In this document: piece after piece, positions 8,689-17,416 of the stretch | Numbering within the stretch: position 1 is the first letter of the stretch | Layout: each line of letters starts with the position of its first letter | Source: Sulfuricaulis sp040901545 | GTDB lineage: Bacteria; Pseudomonadota; Gammaproteobacteria; Acidiferrobacterales; Sulfurifustaceae | Assembly: GCF_040901545.1 (NCBI RefSeq) | Contig: NZ_JBBDYL010000045.1 | Location: 124,001 to 188,000, forward strand | Length of the DNA stretch: 64,000 nt | Reading direction: 5' to 3' | Notes under the pieces: model-generated | Databases searched by the model: none | Seen by the model: the letters and a program-made list of their open reading frames with translations, nothing else | What the model was told of the DNA's origin: nothing | Program-made: the position numbers and the translations under genes

Positions 8689-9543
8689 TTACCGGGTAGC
8701 GGGCTTGGAGCGGCGCTTAACGGTGCTGCCCGGCCAATGGGACATTAGATTATTCACTGCGTGTTCAATTCCTGCAGGAATGACCGGTGGCCGTCGCGGT
8801 TGTTCACAGAGTTTCCGCAAAGGGACGGCTAAATCCCCGGACTCGAGTCGCCGGCGCGAAATTTCAAGCGCATTACCGTGACGCATCAGCCATTCCACGA
8901 GGAATGGGTCCTCGGGCCAATCGGGTCGGCGCACGTACAACACCCGCGTCCCGTTGCAAGCGGCCTCGGCAAACGTGCCGTAACCCGGTTTGCCGATTAG
9001 GACATCAACGCTCGATAAGATATCGGTGATCGCCATATCGAGTGACTCCATCGCGGTGACGGCCGGGTGCGTCACTTCCCATGATGCGGGTACTAGCCAG
9101 TGCACATCCGGAAGCCTCGGCCAATGTTCGACCGGCAGACGCATATCGATGCCACCGAGAGAAATTGCTATCACTTTGGATGTCGGCGGTAAACCCAGGG
9201 CGCCGTTCAACACCGCGCGCCGGTTGTTGCCGACATGCGCGACCGGNNNNNNNNNNNNNNNNNNNNNNNNNNNNNNNNNNNNNNNNNNNNNNNNNNNNNN
9301 NNNNNNNNNNNNNNNNNNNNNNNNNNNNNNNNNNNNNNNNNNNNNNAGCATGCCGACGTCGGTGTTGCACGGCATTAATTCAAATTCGCCTTCGAAACGG
9401 CGCGCCAGAAAATCAGATGGCAATGACGTCCGCAAGGTAAGCCGCAATTCTGGCTGGCGACGACGCCAAGCGTTGACCACGGCCGCCGCTTTGGCAGCGT
9501 GGCCGAATCCGTGCGACGACAGGGCAACCAGGAGATGAGTCAT
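8689..9543 (-). CDS. GT-B glycosyltransferase-like protein, interrupted by an assembly gap
   Basis: The N-terminal part (MTHLLVALSSHGFGHAAKAAAVV) is the GT-B opening motif with a glycine loop, as in MurG-like enzymes. The C-terminal part has ISLGGIDMRLPVEHWP and GKPGYGTFAEAACNGTRVLYV, the usual nucleotide-sugar donor site (G-T-x-x-E-A-x-x-x-G). Between them lie 100 N. Both flanks happen to be in one frame, giving 284 residues including the unknowns, but 100 N is the conventional size for a gap of unknown length. GT-B enzymes of this kind usually have about 350 residues, so perhaps 100 residues are missing. Donor and acceptor are unknown. It stands alone upstream of the atp operon. Confidence 0.7.
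   Translation of the reverse strand: MTHLLVALSSHGFGHAAKAAAVVNAWRRRQPELRLTLRTSLPSDFLARRFEGEFELMPCNTDVGMXXXXXXXXXXXXXXXXXXXXXXXXXXXXXXXXXXPVAHVGNNRRAVLNGALGLPPTSKVIAISLGGIDMRLPVEHWPRLPDVHWLVPASWEVTHPAVTAMESLDMAITDILSSVDVLIGKPGYGTFAEAACNGTRVLYVRRPDWPEDPFLVEWLMRHGNALEISRRRLESGDLAVPLRKLCEQPRRPPVIPAGIEHAVNNLMSHWPGSTVKRRSKPATR
9247..9346. other. Assembly gap (100 N)
   Basis: Exactly 100 undetermined bases inside the glycosyltransferase gene, the convention for a scaffold gap of unknown size. Order and orientation of the two sides depend on scaffolding, but the same gene is recognisable on both sides, which supports the join. Confidence 0.97.
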
Positions 9544-9606
9544 GCGAGGGCAGCCAGCGCTTCCGCTATACCGCGTGATTCAGAAACAAGAATTTTCTGA
9601 AACGGA

Positions 9607-9984
9607 TTACTTCTGTTCCCCCGGCGTCGCCGGGATGGATTCCGTTTTTCCGGTTATTTTTTCAGATTTTTTTGTAGCAAGTTCGCGGGAGAGTTTTTGC
9701 GCCGCGTCAATTTCTTCCGCAGTCATCTGCGCCTTCAGGACATCGCGGCGTTTGACCGCCAGCGCATTGCCGTTGTCCGCGGCACGCAGATACCATGCTA
9801 GCGCCGTGACATTGTTCTTCGGCATGTTGAAGCCGAACTCATACAGGATGCCCATTTCCAGTTGCGTGTCGACATTGCCTTGCTCCGCCGTCACACGCAT
9901 TTTTTCGAGTGAAGCGTCGTCGGCCGCGCTCGATATGCCGGTAGCGAACAAACATAAGATGAACACCGCGACAGCCTTTCTCAT
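9607..9984 (-). CDS. Small secreted Sel1-repeat protein
   Basis: The 125-residue protein has a Sec signal peptide (MRKAVAVFILCLFATGISSAAD) and then one and a half Sel1-like repeats: AEQGNVDTQLEMGILYEFG, then ALAWYLRAADNGNALA. Sel1 repeats are TPR-like helices for protein-protein contacts. The tail is Lys/Glu/Thr-rich and probably disordered. It follows parB on the same strand (79-base gap), but nothing ties it to chromosome segregation. A periplasmic adaptor role is inference only. Confidence 0.75.
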   Translation of the reverse strand: MRKAVAVFILCLFATGISSAADDASLEKMRVTAEQGNVDTQLEMGILYEFGFNMPKNNVTALAWYLRAADNGNALAVKRRDVLKAQMTAEEIDAAQKLSRELATKKSEKITGKTESIPATPGEQK

Positions 9985-10063
9985 CAGGTCCTCCGATACC
10001 CTTACCCGAAGCTTCCCTCTCTACATATTTATAGTCTGCAAATCGAGGCCTCGGCAAGGCGGA

Positions 10064-10918
10064 TCAACGGATATGCGCCAAAATCCCGTCAAGTTCGTCG
10101 AGGGTATTGTATTCGATCACCAGCCGGCCCTTGCCTTTGGCATTGTGCTGGAAACGAACCTTGGTTCCCAAGGTGTCCGACAACCGCTGCGCCAACGCGC
10201 GGGTATCGGGGTCCATGCGCCCGCCGGACGATTTGTGCCCCGGAGGTCTCGCGAGCAGACGACGTACGAGATTTTCCGTCTCGCGCACGGATAATCGCTT
10301 GTCGACCACCTGCCGCGCTGTCTGGATCTGTTGCTTGCCTTCGAGAGCAAGCAGGGCACGCGCGTGTCCCATGTCCATATGTCCGTTGTCGAGCAGGTCA
10401 CGCACTTCGCTGTTCAGCGTGAGCAGCCGGAGCATATTGGTGACGGCGGCGCGCGAGCGGCCCACGGCCTCGGCCACCTGCTGGTGGGTCATGTGAAAGT
10501 CATCGATCAGACGCGTGAACGCGTTAGCCTCTTCGATGGGGTTCAGGTTCTCGCGCTGAATATTTTCAATCAGCGAGATGGCGATGGCCGCTTCATCCGG
10601 AATCTTGCGCACCACCGCGGGCACAGTTTCAAGGCCAGCAAGCTGCGCTGCGCGCCAGCGCCGTTCGCCGGCGATGATTTCGTATTGCCCTCCGGACAGC
10701 GGGCGCGCCACGATCGGCTGCACCACGCCCTGGGCCCTGATCGAGGCGGCGAGTTCCTCCAGCGCTTCGGGATTCATGTGTGTGCGCGGCTGGTATTTTC
10801 CGCGTTGCAGCAGGTCGATCGGTATCTGGCGCAGCTCTTCCCGTTCCGCCGGTGTTTCATAGGCGCTGAGCAGGGCATCGAGACCACGACCGAGGCGATG
10901 TGGTTTTTTGGTTATCAC
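10064..10918 (-). CDS. parB: Chromosome partitioning protein ParB
   Basis: ParB is a CTP-dependent DNA clamp that loads at parS and spreads, organising the origin for segregation. The 284-residue protein has the N-terminal DALL motif, the CTPase motifs GERRWRAA and ENIQRENLNPIEEA, a helix-turn-helix for parS (about 145-190: MTHQQVAEAVGRSRAAVTN), and a C-terminal dimerisation domain ending DELDGILAHIR. Its start overlaps the parA stop by four bases (ATGA). The cognate parS sites are at 27002 and 27043. Confidence 0.97.
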   Translation of the reverse strand: MITKKPHRLGRGLDALLSAYETPAEREELRQIPIDLLQRGKYQPRTHMNPEALEELAASIRAQGVVQPIVARPLSGGQYEIIAGERRWRAAQLAGLETVPAVVRKIPDEAAIAISLIENIQRENLNPIEEANAFTRLIDDFHMTHQQVAEAVGRSRAAVTNMLRLLTLNSEVRDLLDNGHMDMGHARALLALEGKQQIQTARQVVDKRLSVRETENLVRRLLARPPGHKSSGGRMDPDTRALAQRLSDTLGTKVRFQHNAKGKGRLVIEYNTLDELDGILAHIR

Positions 10919-11691
10919 GCGGCCACCGATTTATGGTCGCGGCGCAGCATCTCGCCCGCGAGCGCGAGATAGGCCTGGGCGCCCTTCGATTGCATGTCAT
11001 AGGTGATCACGGGCTTGCCGTGCGACGGTGCTTCGGCCAGCCGGATATTGCGCGGAATGATGGTGCGATAGAGTTTGTCGCCGAAGTGTTGTTTCAATTG
11101 CGCCGAGACTTCGTTGTCGAGATTGTTGCGCGGGTCGTACATGGTGCGCAGCAATCCTTCAATCTCAAGCGAAGGGTTCAAGGTTTCGCGAATCTTGCGA
11201 ATGGTGTTGAGCAGCGCGGTGAGCCCCTCCAGAGCATAATACTCGCACTGCATGGGAATCATCACCGCTTGGGCCGCAACCAACGCATTGATCGTAAGCA
11301 GGTTTAATGCCGGCGGACAATCCACAAACACGTATTCATACTGCGCACGGATATTCTCGAGCGCAAAGCGCAGGCGGCGTTCGCGCCGTTCGAGTTCGAT
11401 CAGCTCCACCTCGGCGCCGGACAGCCGGCTGTTCGACGGCACCAGATCGTATCCGCCCTCGACGGTCACGAGCGCGGCCTCGATCGGCTGCAGGCCGAGC
11501 AGAACTTCATAAGTGGTGATGGGATGGGCTTCCTTGTTGATGCCGCTGCCCATCGTGGCGTTGCCCTGCGGGTCGATGTCGATCAGCAGCACGCGTCTTC
11601 GCGTCTTGGCCAGCGAGGCCGCCAGGTTGATGCTGGTCGTGGTCTTGCCGACCCCGCCTTTCTGATTGGTGATTGCGACGACCTTGCCCAT
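10915..11691 (-). CDS. parA: Chromosome partitioning ATPase ParA (Soj)
   Basis: ParA is a Walker-type ATPase whose nucleoid gradient pulls ParB-parS complexes apart. The deviant Walker A motif KGGVGKTT is at residues 11-18 with the signature lysine, and DIDPQGNATMG and YVFVDCPPALNLLT form the Walker A' and B regions. At 258 residues with no N-terminal extension it is the chromosomal Soj type. It lies 21 bases after rsmG, the conserved rsmG-parA-parB order. Confidence 0.97.
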   Translation of the reverse strand: MGKVVAITNQKGGVGKTTTSINLAASLAKTRRRVLLIDIDPQGNATMGSGINKEAHPITTYEVLLGLQPIEAALVTVEGGYDLVPSNSRLSGAEVELIELERRERRLRFALENIRAQYEYVFVDCPPALNLLTINALVAAQAVMIPMQCEYYALEGLTALLNTIRKIRETLNPSLEIEGLLRTMYDPRNNLDNEVSAQLKQHFGDKLYRTIIPRNIRLAEAPSHGKPVITYDMQSKGAQAYLALAGEMLRRDHKSVAA

Positions 11692-11712
11692 CGGGCAGAC
11701 ACTCCTTCCCCA

Positions 11713-12336
11713 TTAATTTGTCGGCGCCAGGATGACCAGATGCCGCGCGGCATCCAGGCCCGGTATGCGCAGTGCCCGCACTTCCGCCTGGTAGCCGTCC
11801 GTAACCGCCGCCAGTTCTTCCTGTGGAAACACGCCTTTCATGACCAGAAACCGGCCCTGGGTTGTACACAGGTGCCGGCTGGCGGCCAGCATATCAGGAA
11901 TGGACGCGAATGCGCGAGCAATCAGCGTATCGAATTTTGTCTCCGGATGGAATTTTTCGACGCGCTCCTGCACGACCGCAACGTTTTTCAGCCCCAGGTC
12001 GTGCATTGCCTGGGTGGCGAAACGCGTTTTCTTGGCGTTGCTGTCAAGCAAGGTAAATTCGAGATCGGGACGGGCCAGCGCCAGCGGTATACCGGGGAGG
12101 CCCGCGCCGGTGCCGATATCCAGCACCCGGAGGCCATGCAGGAACGGCAGCACCGTCAGGCTGTCGAGCAGATGCCGCGCTACCATCTGCTCGGGCTCGC
12201 GCACCGCCGTGAGATTATAAGCCCGGTTCCACTTTTCAAGTAGTTCGAGGAATAGCACCAGCTTGGAACGCACCGGGGAGTCGAGCTCAAGGCCCATCTC
12301 GCGTAAACCCTGCTGCAATTGCTTCTCAAGTTTCAA
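11713..12336 (-). CDS. rsmG: 16S rRNA (guanine527-N7)-methyltransferase
   Basis: RsmG (GidB) methylates G527 of 16S rRNA using S-adenosylmethionine. The SAM site is VLDIGTGAGLPGIPLAL. I start it at a TTG (12336) because this gives 207 residues, the normal size, beginning LKLEKQLQQGLREMG, with an AGGCAGGGA-like ribosome site just upstream. An in-frame ATG at 12426 would add 30 residues not typical of the family. In most relatives it directly follows mnmG; here two other genes lie between. Confidence 0.93.
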   Translation of the reverse strand: MKLEKQLQQGLREMGLELDSPVRSKLVLFLELLEKWNRAYNLTAVREPEQMVARHLLDSLTVLPFLHGLRVLDIGTGAGLPGIPLALARPDLEFTLLDSNAKKTRFATQAMHDLGLKNVAVVQERVEKFHPETKFDTLIARAFASIPDMLAASRHLCTTQGRFLVMKGVFPQEELAAVTDGYQAEVRALRIPGLDAARHLVILAPTN

Positions 12337-12480
12337 GCCATCCCTGCCTTTATTTTTGAAGATTATTTCCTGTCTCCGGTCCCGGAATCCATGCCGTTGC
12401 TCCACCGGCGCTACCGGGAGCGTCATTCGTGAACTAAGCTCGCCTTAGAGACCGGTTAAAATCGAGCCAACGGAGAAACC

Positions 12481-13056
12481 GTGAAAGTCGTATATTCAAC
12501 CATTATTCTTGCCGCCCTGGTGGCGCCATTCTATGCGCCGGCGACTGAGAACGCCCCTCCGCCGTCCAGTGGTCGTGAAAACAGGGCGGAAAGCCCGTAC
12601 CCGGGGGGCGGCGAAAATCCGTCGGTGGTGCGGGATGGCCAGGTGACACATGCCGTTTTCACCACCGCTGTAATCAACCGTGAGCCGATCGACAGACTTT
12701 TCAGCCTCACCAACGATAAGACCCGGGTGTATTATTTCACGGAAATTCAAAACATGGCCGGTCAGACGGTCCGGCATCGGTGGGAGTATCAAGGCGAGAT
12801 TGTGCTCGATTACCTCTTTGAGATCGGCACGGATTCGTGGCGGATTTATTCCGTCAAAACCCTCGACCCGGCATGGGTGGGGGAATGGAAGGCCTCGGCT
12901 GTGGATGCCGCGGGCAGCAGTCTCTGCGTCAATACGTTTACCTATCTGGAACAGCCGAATGCCGAGAAGGGCACACCGGATAATACGGGCAGCAGACGGG
13001 CGGCGGGCAACGCGTCCTCAGATGTGGCGCACAAACCACCACAACACGATCGCTGA
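12481..13056 (+). CDS. Secreted DUF2914 domain protein
   Basis: GTG start with GGAG eight bases upstream. The 191-residue protein has a signal peptide (MKVVYSTIILAALVAPFYAPA), a Pro/Ser/Gly-rich linker, and a DUF2914 domain from about residue 55 to 155 (VTHAVFTTAVINREPIDR, VYYFTEIQNMAGQTVRHRWEY, TDSWRIYSVKTLDPAWVGEW). DUF2914 is a beta-rich domain of unknown function in secreted or membrane proteins. The tail is low-complexity. The last 39 bases overlap the convergent gene that ends at 13018. It is the only plus-strand gene in a minus-strand block. Confidence 0.8.
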   Translation: MKVVYSTIILAALVAPFYAPATENAPPPSSGRENRAESPYPGGGENPSVVRDGQVTHAVFTTAVINREPIDRLFSLTNDKTRVYYFTEIQNMAGQTVRHRWEYQGEIVLDYLFEIGTDSWRIYSVKTLDPAWVGEWKASAVDAAGSSLCVNTFTYLEQPNAEKGTPDNTGSRRAAGNASSDVAHKPPQHDR

Positions 13057-13653
13057 AAACAGGGCGAGCAGGGTGATCAGGCCACCCCAGAGACGGGGTT
13101 GGGTGCGCACCAGGTTATCGAGCGGGTAATGCGGCGTTTCGAGCGGTTTGGACGCCTGGCGCATTGATACCCAGCGATTGACGGCTTCGGCCCAGCCCCG
13201 CAGCGTGCCGAGTTGAAACAGCGCCATCAGCCCCACGACGAGCGCCAACACCGCTCCGAGCAGTATGACGATGATCGTGCCGATCCAAATCAGCTCCCAT
13301 GCACCGCTCGAAAATGCCACGCCGCTGTAAAGGCGGGCGATCAGTCTGCCACCTTCCGGGATGCTGACCGCCGAAATAAAGATCGTCCCCTTGATCAGGA
13401 TGAGCGCGGCGCTGACGAGCAGAATCGCGCCGAGTATGCGTGGATATCGCAGCAAGGTCCGATCCGTCTGATGCGGGGTGGCGAGCGGTTTGGTCATCGC
13501 GCGCGTTGAAATCCAGCGATTGGCAAAACTGAAAACGCCGCCCAGCTTTTGCGGTGCCACGAGCAGCAACACCCCTATGAAAAAAGCAAACAGATTGCCG
13601 GCAATGAGCAGCAGGACCAGGTAATACAGCGGGCTGTCCGGGGTGATCGACAT
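13018..13653 (-). CDS. Membrane protein of unknown function with internal duplication
   Basis: The 211-residue protein has four strong hydrophobic segments (about 8-32, 72-95, 118-145 and 190-208). Two cytosolic-loop segments repeat the same pattern: NRWISTRAMTKPLATPH at about residue 45 and NRWVSMRQASKPLETPH at about 160, each followed by R/Y-P-R-x-x-G and a membrane helix. The gene thus looks like a tandem duplication of a two-helix unit. The start has an ideal AGGAGG site seven bases upstream. I do not recognise the family. It may be transcribed towards rsmG. Confidence 0.75.
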   Translation of the reverse strand: MSITPDSPLYYLVLLLIAGNLFAFFIGVLLLVAPQKLGGVFSFANRWISTRAMTKPLATPHQTDRTLLRYPRILGAILLVSAALILIKGTIFISAVSIPEGGRLIARLYSGVAFSSGAWELIWIGTIIVILLGAVLALVVGLMALFQLGTLRGWAEAVNRWVSMRQASKPLETPHYPLDNLVRTQPRLWGGLITLLALFSAIVLWWFVRHI

Positions 13654-13848
13654 TATGTCGCCTCCTGTGCGATATCGTAGACGGGTATGCCACCGTCCTT
13701 TCCAGTTTAGCCGCTGAGATAGGTCGTGCAGGCCTGCGCACTTACCCGAGGCGACACCTTTTTATATCGTTTTATATCGGCTGTGGCGGCCGTGCTTCGA
13801 AAAAGCAATGCCTCGGACGGGATCCGCGATCCGCCTCGAGAGTTTGTA

Positions 13849-15723
13849 CTAGGCGCTGCGGCGGCGCATGTGCACCAAGAGCAGCGAGACGGCCGCGGGC
13901 GTAATTCCAGAGAGGCGACTGGCCTGACCCAGGGTGGCGGGGCGGTGCGCCGCCAGCTTTTGGCACACCTCGATCGAAAGTCCGCGCACGTTCTGGTAGT
14001 CGAAATCCGACGGCAGCGCGGTTTCCTCGTGCCGCCGGTGCAGCGCAATCTCCTCCTGCTGGCGATCGATGTAACCGGCGTACTTGGCCTGGATTTCAAG
14101 CTGTTGCGCCACGTCAGGTTCGGGTATGGCGGAATCTTCGCCGCTCACGGACGTGAGCGCCGCATAAGAAACACCGGGACGGCGCAACAGCTCCATGAGG
14201 GTCGCGGCGTGTGCCAGCGGCTGTCCGAACACGCGCACGGCATCCGCTTCGGTCAACGATTCCGGCACGAGCCAGGTTTTATTCAAGCGTTCCTGTTCGT
14301 GCGCGATGGCATCACGCTTCTCGCTGAAACGCCGCCAGCGTGTCTCGTCGATCAGGCCGAAGTCGCGGCCGATCTCGGTCAGACGCAAATCGGCGTTGTC
14401 CTCGCGCAAGGCCAGACGGTATTCGGCGCGCGAGGTGAACATGCGATAGGGTTCGGTCACGCCGCGCGTGATCAGGTCGTCGAGCATCACACCGAGATAA
14501 GCCTGATCGCGCCGCGGCCACCACGGTTCCAGTCCGCGCACCTGGCGTGCGGCGTTGAGACCGGCGATCAAGCCCTGTCCGGCGGCCTCCTCGTATCCGG
14601 TCGTGCCGTTGATTTGTCCGGCAAAGAACAATCCCGTCAAGGCCTTGGTTTCCAGCGTGGGTTTCAGATCGCGCGGATCGAAATAATCGTACTCGATCGC
14701 ATACCCCGGGCGCGTCAGCTCCGCGCGTTCAAATCCCTTGATGGATCGCACCAGGTCCCACTGCACGTCGAACGGCAGGCTGGTGGAGATGCCGTTCGGG
14801 TATACCTCGTGGGTGTTGAGCCCTTCGGGCTCGACGAAAATCTGATGCCGGTCCTTGTCGGCGAAACGCACGATCTTGTCCTCGACCGAGGGGCAGTAGC
14901 GCGGTCCCACGCCCTCGATCACGCCGGTGTACATCGGCGAGCGGTCGAGTCCGGCGCGGATGATCGCGTGCGTGCGTTCATTCGTATAAGTGATGTGGCA
15001 ACTCACCTGGCGCGGATGCTCATCGCGCGAACCCATGAACGAAAATACCGGCGTCGGCTCATCGCCCGGTTGTGATTGCAGCACCGTGTAGTCAATCGTG
15101 CGGCCGTCGAGCCGCGGCGGCGTGCCGGTTTTCAGGCGTCCGACGCGAAACGGCAGTGCGCGCAGGCGCGCGGCCAGCGCATTCGACGGCGCATCGCCGG
15201 CGCGCCCGCCCTGGTAGTTCGACAAGCCGATGTGAATCTTGCCGCCAAGAAAAGTGCCGGTCGTGAGCACCACCGCGCGGGCGCGGAATTCGATGCCCAT
15301 TGCCGTCACGACACCGATGACGGCCTGTCCTTCCACAACCAGGTCTTCGACGCTTTGCTGGAACAGGGTGAGATGGTGCTGATTTTCCAGGAGCGCGCGC
15401 ACCGCCGCCTTATACAGTGTGCGGTCGGCCTGCGCGCGCGTGGCGCGCACCGCCGGGCCCTTGCGCGCATTCAATATGCGGAACTGGATGCCGGCACGGT
15501 CGGTGGCGTGCGCCATCACCCCGCCGAGCGCGTCGATCTCCTTGACCAGGTGCCCCTTGCCGATGCCGCCGATCGCCGGGTTGCACGACATCTGGCCGAC
15601 GGTTTCGATATTTTGCGTGAGCAGCAGGGTCTTGGCGCCCAGGCGCGCGGACGCCGCGGCGGCTTCGGTGCCGGCATGGCCGCCGCCGATGATGATGACA
15701 TCGTAATGTTCCGGGTGCAGCAT
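13849..15723 (-). CDS. mnmG: tRNA uridine-34 carboxymethylaminomethyl synthesis enzyme MnmG
   Basis: MnmG (GidA) with MnmE adds the carboxymethylaminomethyl group to U34 of tRNAs reading two-fold codon boxes, using FAD and methylene-THF. The 624-residue protein opens MLHPEHYDVIIIGGGHAGTE with the FAD dinucleotide loop at 13-18. It has the conserved MSCNPAIGGIGKGHLVKEID segment, the family signature GPRYCPSVEDKIVRF, and the C-terminal MnmE-binding domain. Length matches E. coli (629). mnmE lies 4.6 kb further, with an inserted operon between. Confidence 0.97.
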   Translation of the reverse strand: MLHPEHYDVIIIGGGHAGTEAAAASARLGAKTLLLTQNIETVGQMSCNPAIGGIGKGHLVKEIDALGGVMAHATDRAGIQFRILNARKGPAVRATRAQADRTLYKAAVRALLENQHHLTLFQQSVEDLVVEGQAVIGVVTAMGIEFRARAVVLTTGTFLGGKIHIGLSNYQGGRAGDAPSNALAARLRALPFRVGRLKTGTPPRLDGRTIDYTVLQSQPGDEPTPVFSFMGSRDEHPRQVSCHITYTNERTHAIIRAGLDRSPMYTGVIEGVGPRYCPSVEDKIVRFADKDRHQIFVEPEGLNTHEVYPNGISTSLPFDVQWDLVRSIKGFERAELTRPGYAIEYDYFDPRDLKPTLETKALTGLFFAGQINGTTGYEEAAGQGLIAGLNAARQVRGLEPWWPRRDQAYLGVMLDDLITRGVTEPYRMFTSRAEYRLALREDNADLRLTEIGRDFGLIDETRWRRFSEKRDAIAHEQERLNKTWLVPESLTEADAVRVFGQPLAHAATLMELLRRPGVSYAALTSVSGEDSAIPEPDVAQQLEIQAKYAGYIDRQQEEIALHRRHEETALPSDFDYQNVRGLSIEVCQKLAAHRPATLGQASRLSGITPAAVSLLLVHMRRRSA

Positions 15724-15806
15724 GGAATCAAAGACAGGCTAGGTGCGTGACATCATAGCAAGGATGCACCGAGGTGCCTATGCGCTCCGTCAGTCTACAG
15801 GCGGGT

Positions 15807-16238
15807 TTAGTAGTGAAAATGGTCCAGTAATAATCCAGCTCCTGTCAGATTTACGTCCTCCTTCACGGTTTTCAGGATCTCAAGCTCGCCGATTTTGGGC
15901 CGCTTGAGATCGTGCAGGATCATGTCCGGGCGCGGGCTTTTCGCGGGGTCCTGGTAGTCGCCGCGGCGGTAGAAATAATCGAGCGCCCGCTCACCGTCGC
16001 TCACGACGTGAACCGGGTTGGCCAGGCGGACTTCTTTGAACGCAAGCAGGGTCAGCTTGAGTGTGCGTCGTTGTCCTCCACCGGCAAGATGTGGACCGGT
16101 GCCGCGGTCTCGCCCAGGCGGGACCGATTTCTTCGTCGATTTTTTCTTCCGTTGCGCGACCACTTGAATCCTTTTAACCGCGGTCATCGTAATGCGCAGG
16201 ATGTCGGATCCCAAATCCATTTGGCGCCATCGCCTCAC
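15807..16238 (-). pseudogene. Frameshifted response-regulator receiver (Rcp1-like remnant)
   Basis: The frame contains LLAFKEVRLANPVHVVSDGERALDYFYRRG and PDMILHDLKRPKIGELEILKTVKED, which match single-domain Rcp1-type receivers, including the phospho-acceptor Asp in ILHDLK. The first strand is in a different frame: just upstream, VHILPVEDNDAH can be read, and one missing base near 16059 would join it to SKLTLLAFKE. After KEDVNLTG the rest of the domain (strand 4 to helix 5, with the conserved Thr and Lys) is absent. No kinase gene is adjacent. It is almost certainly a decayed gene. Confidence 0.75.
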
Positions 16239-16480
16239 TCCCCATCCTTAAAGAAAGCAATTTATTGAAAGCACGCACTGCATCGCCAACATGCATACTC
16301 TCGAATTAATGTTGGTCACCCCTTTCATTGGCAAGTCGCATGGTTATAGCCCGACTATTCATGGGTCGGCCCCAGTTACTTGCCCTGCCGGAGACGGAAC
16401 CGTCCGGAACGGGGATGTGCCACAGGCCCCACTTTGGGCTAGTCTTATGGCGATAGCCGCTTCAATCGAATGGAATCGCC

Positions 16481-17416
16481 ATGGCCCTTGCTCCCGAAAA
16501 ACACGCAAAACCAGCCCATATCCTGGATACGGTGATCAACCGTATCGGGCACATTGTCCTGGGCAAGGAACACCAGGTGCGACTGGCGCTTGCCTGCCTG
16601 CTGGCCCGCGGTCACCTGCTGATCGAGGACCTCCCGGGCGTGGGCAAAACCACGCTCGCCCACGTGCTGGCCAAAGTACTGGGGCTGCAGTTCAAGCGCA
16701 TCCAGTTCACGGCCGACCTGCTTCCGGCCGATATCCTCGGGGTGTCCATTTACCAGGCCGAAGGAAAAAATTTCGTTTTCCATCCCGGGCCCCTGTTTAC
16801 CCAGCTGGTATTGGCGGATGAGATCAATCGCGCCACACCCAAAACCCAAAGCGCGTTGCTCGAGGCCATGGAAGAGCGCCAGGTTACGGCCGAAGGCGTG
16901 ACCCACAAACTGCCCAAGCCGTTTTTCGTCATCGCGACGCAGAACCCGCATCATCTGATCGGAACCTTTCCGCTGCCCGAGTCACAACTCGACCGGTTTC
17001 TCATGCGCATCGAGATGGGTTACCCGGATCGCGCCGCGGAGCGCGCTCTGCTGAAAGGCCGTGACCGGCGCGAACTGGTTGAATCGCTACAACCCGTTAT
17101 CGGCCCCGACACACTGGCGAGCCTGCAGCCGGTGGCCGCGTGCGTCCACGTGGCGGAACCGTTGCTCGACTACATTCAGAATTTGCTGGATGCCACCCGC
17201 CGCGCTGGCGCATTCGCCGAGGGGCTATCGCCGCGCGCCGGACTCTCCCTGCTGGCCGCCGCCCGATCCTGGGCCATGCTGGCGGGGCGCGACATGGTGC
17301 TGCCGGAAGACGTGCAGGCGGTAGCGCCGTCCGTGATCGGGCACCGCCTGCGTTCTCCCGCCGGAGATCGCGCGGTTTCTATCACGCGACTGCTTGAATC
17401 CGTGCCGATCCCCTGA
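16481..17416 (+). CDS. MoxR-family AAA+ ATPase
   Basis: MoxR ATPases act as chaperones, often with a DUF58 partner. The 311-residue protein has Walker A PGVGKTT at 52-58, Walker B LADEINRA, the sensor ATQNP and the arginine-finger region QLDRFLMRIEMGYP. It is the first of three overlapping genes (MoxR, DUF58, transglutaminase); the next starts on its stop codon (TGATG). About 240 bases without a gene precede it. Confidence 0.93.
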   Translation: MALAPEKHAKPAHILDTVINRIGHIVLGKEHQVRLALACLLARGHLLIEDLPGVGKTTLAHVLAKVLGLQFKRIQFTADLLPADILGVSIYQAEGKNFVFHPGPLFTQLVLADEINRATPKTQSALLEAMEERQVTAEGVTHKLPKPFFVIATQNPHHLIGTFPLPESQLDRFLMRIEMGYPDRAAERALLKGRDRRELVESLQPVIGPDTLASLQPVAACVHVAEPLLDYIQNLLDATRRAGAFAEGLSPRAGLSLLAAARSWAMLAGRDMVLPEDVQAVAPSVIGHRLRSPAGDRAVSITRLLESVPIP

